Of a stretch of DNA of 64,000 bases, positions 62,319-64,000 are shown piece after piece (position 1 is the stretch's first letter; every line of letters begins with the position of its first letter). A model generated the notes under the pieces. The model ran no database searches, had not been told where the DNA came from, and worked only from the letters and a program-made list of their open reading frames with translations. Source of the DNA: Deinococci bacterium (GTDB lineage: Bacteria > Deinococcota > Deinococci > Deinococcales > Trueperaceae); the NCBI GenBank assembly GCA_030149325.1, contig JASBRS010000084.1:26760-90759 (forward strand), read 5' to 3'. A program made the position numbers and the translations under genes.

Positions 62319-63356
62319 ATGGCCAACAGCGACATCTACCCGCTGGCGCTCGACGTGCGCTTCAGCCGGCGCATCTGGGGCGGCGGTCGGCTGCCGGGGT
62401 ACCTCGGCACCGAGGAACCCCCAGCGGACGGCGACCCGATCGGCGAGGGGTGGCTGGTGTACGAGGACAACGAGGTCCTCAACGGGCGCTTCGCAGGGCG
62501 CCGCCTCCGGGACGTGGCCCACGATCTGGGCGTACGCCTGGTGGGGACGGCCAGCGCCGCCCGCTACGGCGCGCGCGTGCCGTTGCTGGCGAAGTTCATC
62601 GACGCCGCCGAGCGCCTCTCGGTGCAGGTGCATCCCGACGACGCCTACGCCCTCACCCACGAGGCCGCCTCCGGGCACCTCGGCAAGAGCGAGGCCTGGT
62701 ACGTGCTGGAAGCGGCCGAGGGCGCCCACGTGCTGTGGGGTTTCCGCGAGGATGTGGACGAGAGCCGGGTGCGGGCGGCGGTCATGAACGGCACCTTGCC
62801 CGAGCTGATGAACCGCGTCGAGGTCGGTCCCGGCGACGTCATCTACAATCCGGCCGGTACCGTCCACGCCATCGGTGCGGGCATCCTGCTGTTCGAGATC
62901 CAGCAGTCGAGCGACCTGACCTACCGCCTCTACGACTACCAGCGCCGCGACGCCTCGGGCCGGCAGCGCGAGCTCCACCTCGAGCCGGCGCTGAGGGTGG
63001 CGGCGTTGGCCGGCGGCGCAGGGGCGCGCTCGACGGGCTTCGAGCTGGGCCCAGGACGGCGCCGGCTGTTGAGCTGCCCGCACTTCGTGATGGACGCCCT
63101 CGACCTGGCCCTCGCCGCCGACGGCAGGACCGATCCCACGAGCCTGCAGATCGTCTGCGTGATCCAGGGGACGGCGCGCCTGCGGTGGTCGGGTGGCGAG
63201 GAGCGCCTGGCGAAGGGCGGCACCCGCGTGCTGCCGGCCGCCCTCGGGCGCTACCGCCTCGAGGGCGAGGACGGCGGCGTGGCCTTGGTGTGCGCCGTCA
63301 CCGCACCGGTGGCGGTCGTCGCCGACGGCGACGGGGGAGACCCGGCCCCGCGGTGA
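62319..63356 (+). CDS. manA: Class I mannose-6-phosphate isomerase
   Basis: RRIWGGGRLPGYLG; LLAKFIDAAERLSVQVHPDDAYA; GKSEAWYVLEA; YNPAGTVHAIGAGILLFEIQQSSDLTYRLYDY. Confidence 0.95.
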   Translation: MANSDIYPLALDVRFSRRIWGGGRLPGYLGTEEPPADGDPIGEGWLVYEDNEVLNGRFAGRRLRDVAHDLGVRLVGTASAARYGARVPLLAKFIDAAERLSVQVHPDDAYALTHEAASGHLGKSEAWYVLEAAEGAHVLWGFREDVDESRVRAAVMNGTLPELMNRVEVGPGDVIYNPAGTVHAIGAGILLFEIQQSSDLTYRLYDYQRRDASGRQRELHLEPALRVAALAGGAGARSTGFELGPGRRRLLSCPHFVMDALDLALAADGRTDPTSLQIVCVIQGTARLRWSGGEERLAKGGTRVLPAALGRYRLEGEDGGVALVCAVTAPVAVVADGDGGDPAPR

Positions 63357-63901
63357 CGCCCGCGCTGCTCGCCCTGGGTTCGACCAACCCGGCCAAGCGC
63401 CGCGGCGTGGAGGCCGCCCTGACGCGCGCCTTCGGCGGCCGACCGCCCAGCGTGCGGTGCTTCGACGTGCCCTCCGGGGTCGCCGCTCAGCCGTGGGGGG
63501 ACGAGGCCACCCGGCAAGGTGCCCAGGCCCGCGCACGGGGCGCGCTGGCCGCTGTGACCGGCGATCCCGGAGCGTTGGGGATCGGCATCGAGGGCGGCGT
63601 GACGCGTTGCGGCGGCGATCTGTGGTCGTTCTCGTGGGTCGTCGTAGTCGGGCACGACGGCCGCCGGGGGGCGGCGCGCAGCGGCGCCTTCACGCTGCCG
63701 ATGGCGCTCGCCGAGCTGGTCGAGGCGGGGGTCGAGCTGGGCGAGGCCTGCGACCGCGTCTTCGCTCGCGTCGACAGCAAGCGTCGCGAGGGCGCCGTCG
63801 GGTTGCTGACGGCGGGCGCCCTGACCCGGCAGGAGCTGTACGCGCAGGCCACGCTGCTGGCGCTGGCGCCGTGGCTGCGCAGCGGGCTCTACGCCGGCTG
63901 A
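63353..63901 (+). CDS. YjjX/DUF84 family inosine/xanthosine triphosphatase
   Basis: ALGSTNPAKRRGVEAAL; GIGIEGGV; DSKRREGAVGLLTAGALTRQELYAQA. Confidence 0.93.
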   Translation: MTPALLALGSTNPAKRRGVEAALTRAFGGRPPSVRCFDVPSGVAAQPWGDEATRQGAQARARGALAAVTGDPGALGIGIEGGVTRCGGDLWSFSWVVVVGHDGRRGAARSGAFTLPMALAELVEAGVELGEACDRVFARVDSKRREGAVGLLTAGALTRQELYAQATLLALAPWLRSGLYAG

Positions 63902-63949
63902 GAGCGCAACGTTCCCGGCCAACCAGACGTGGGCGCCCGGCCGTCGGCC

Positions 63950-63995
63950 CGGGGGCCCCGAGGGATCGGGGGGGGCGGCAGGCCCGGGGCCCCCG
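63950..63995. repeat. GC-only 11-bp inverted repeat at the window edge (CGGGGGCCCCG / CGGGGCCCCCG)
   Basis: Arms 63950-63960 and 63985-63995; possible terminator or difficult-to-assemble region. Confidence 0.5.
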
Positions 63996-64000
63996 CGCGG

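Overview
High-GC bacterial chromosomal window with dense housekeeping content. Inferred lineage is Deinococcota, possibly Truepera-like; this is not proven. I found no CRISPR array, prophage, transposase or recognisable defence island. Main content, left to right: a truncated giant TamB-like gene; acyP-trpC-SDR; an inactive/active M16 peptidase pair; an lptA/lptD/lptG-like cluster; RelA/SpoT; LMW-PTP; fructosamine kinase; an SRP RNA gene on the minus strand; two tandem small type IV pilin genes; a glycosyltransferase/aminotransferase/two O-antigen-ligase-like region; a SAM-I riboswitch with metY-metX; tmRNA; a MalK/UgpC-type ATPase; ABC-F; FAH; MBL; purN-purD; a PGI/PMI-like protein; a lipoprotein; dxs; three tRNAs (Asp, Phe, Thr); hemolysin III; a minus-strand V-type ATPase operon E-DUF2764-A-B-D-I-K; P5CDH-ProDH; PGM; GNAT; Crp/Fnr; a LolD-like ATPase; peptide ABC transporter SBP-permease-permease; GlcD; a VTT membrane protein; manA; and a YjjX-type NTPase. 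Observations most worth follow-up: (1) PhoB-box-like tandem heptamers (7-4-7) in the -35 position of both pilin genes; (2) a spirochaete/chlamydia-style V-ATPase operon whose K subunit keeps the Na+-ligand signature; (3) an LptD-like protein keeping the paired-cysteine pattern of proteobacterial LptD; (4) at least ten genes with a TANNNT -10 box 5-7 nt before the start codon, suggesting widespread leaderless transcription; (5) an SRP RNA whose tetraloop region resembles an Illumina adapter tail. No search or folding could be run, so family calls rest on motif recognition.
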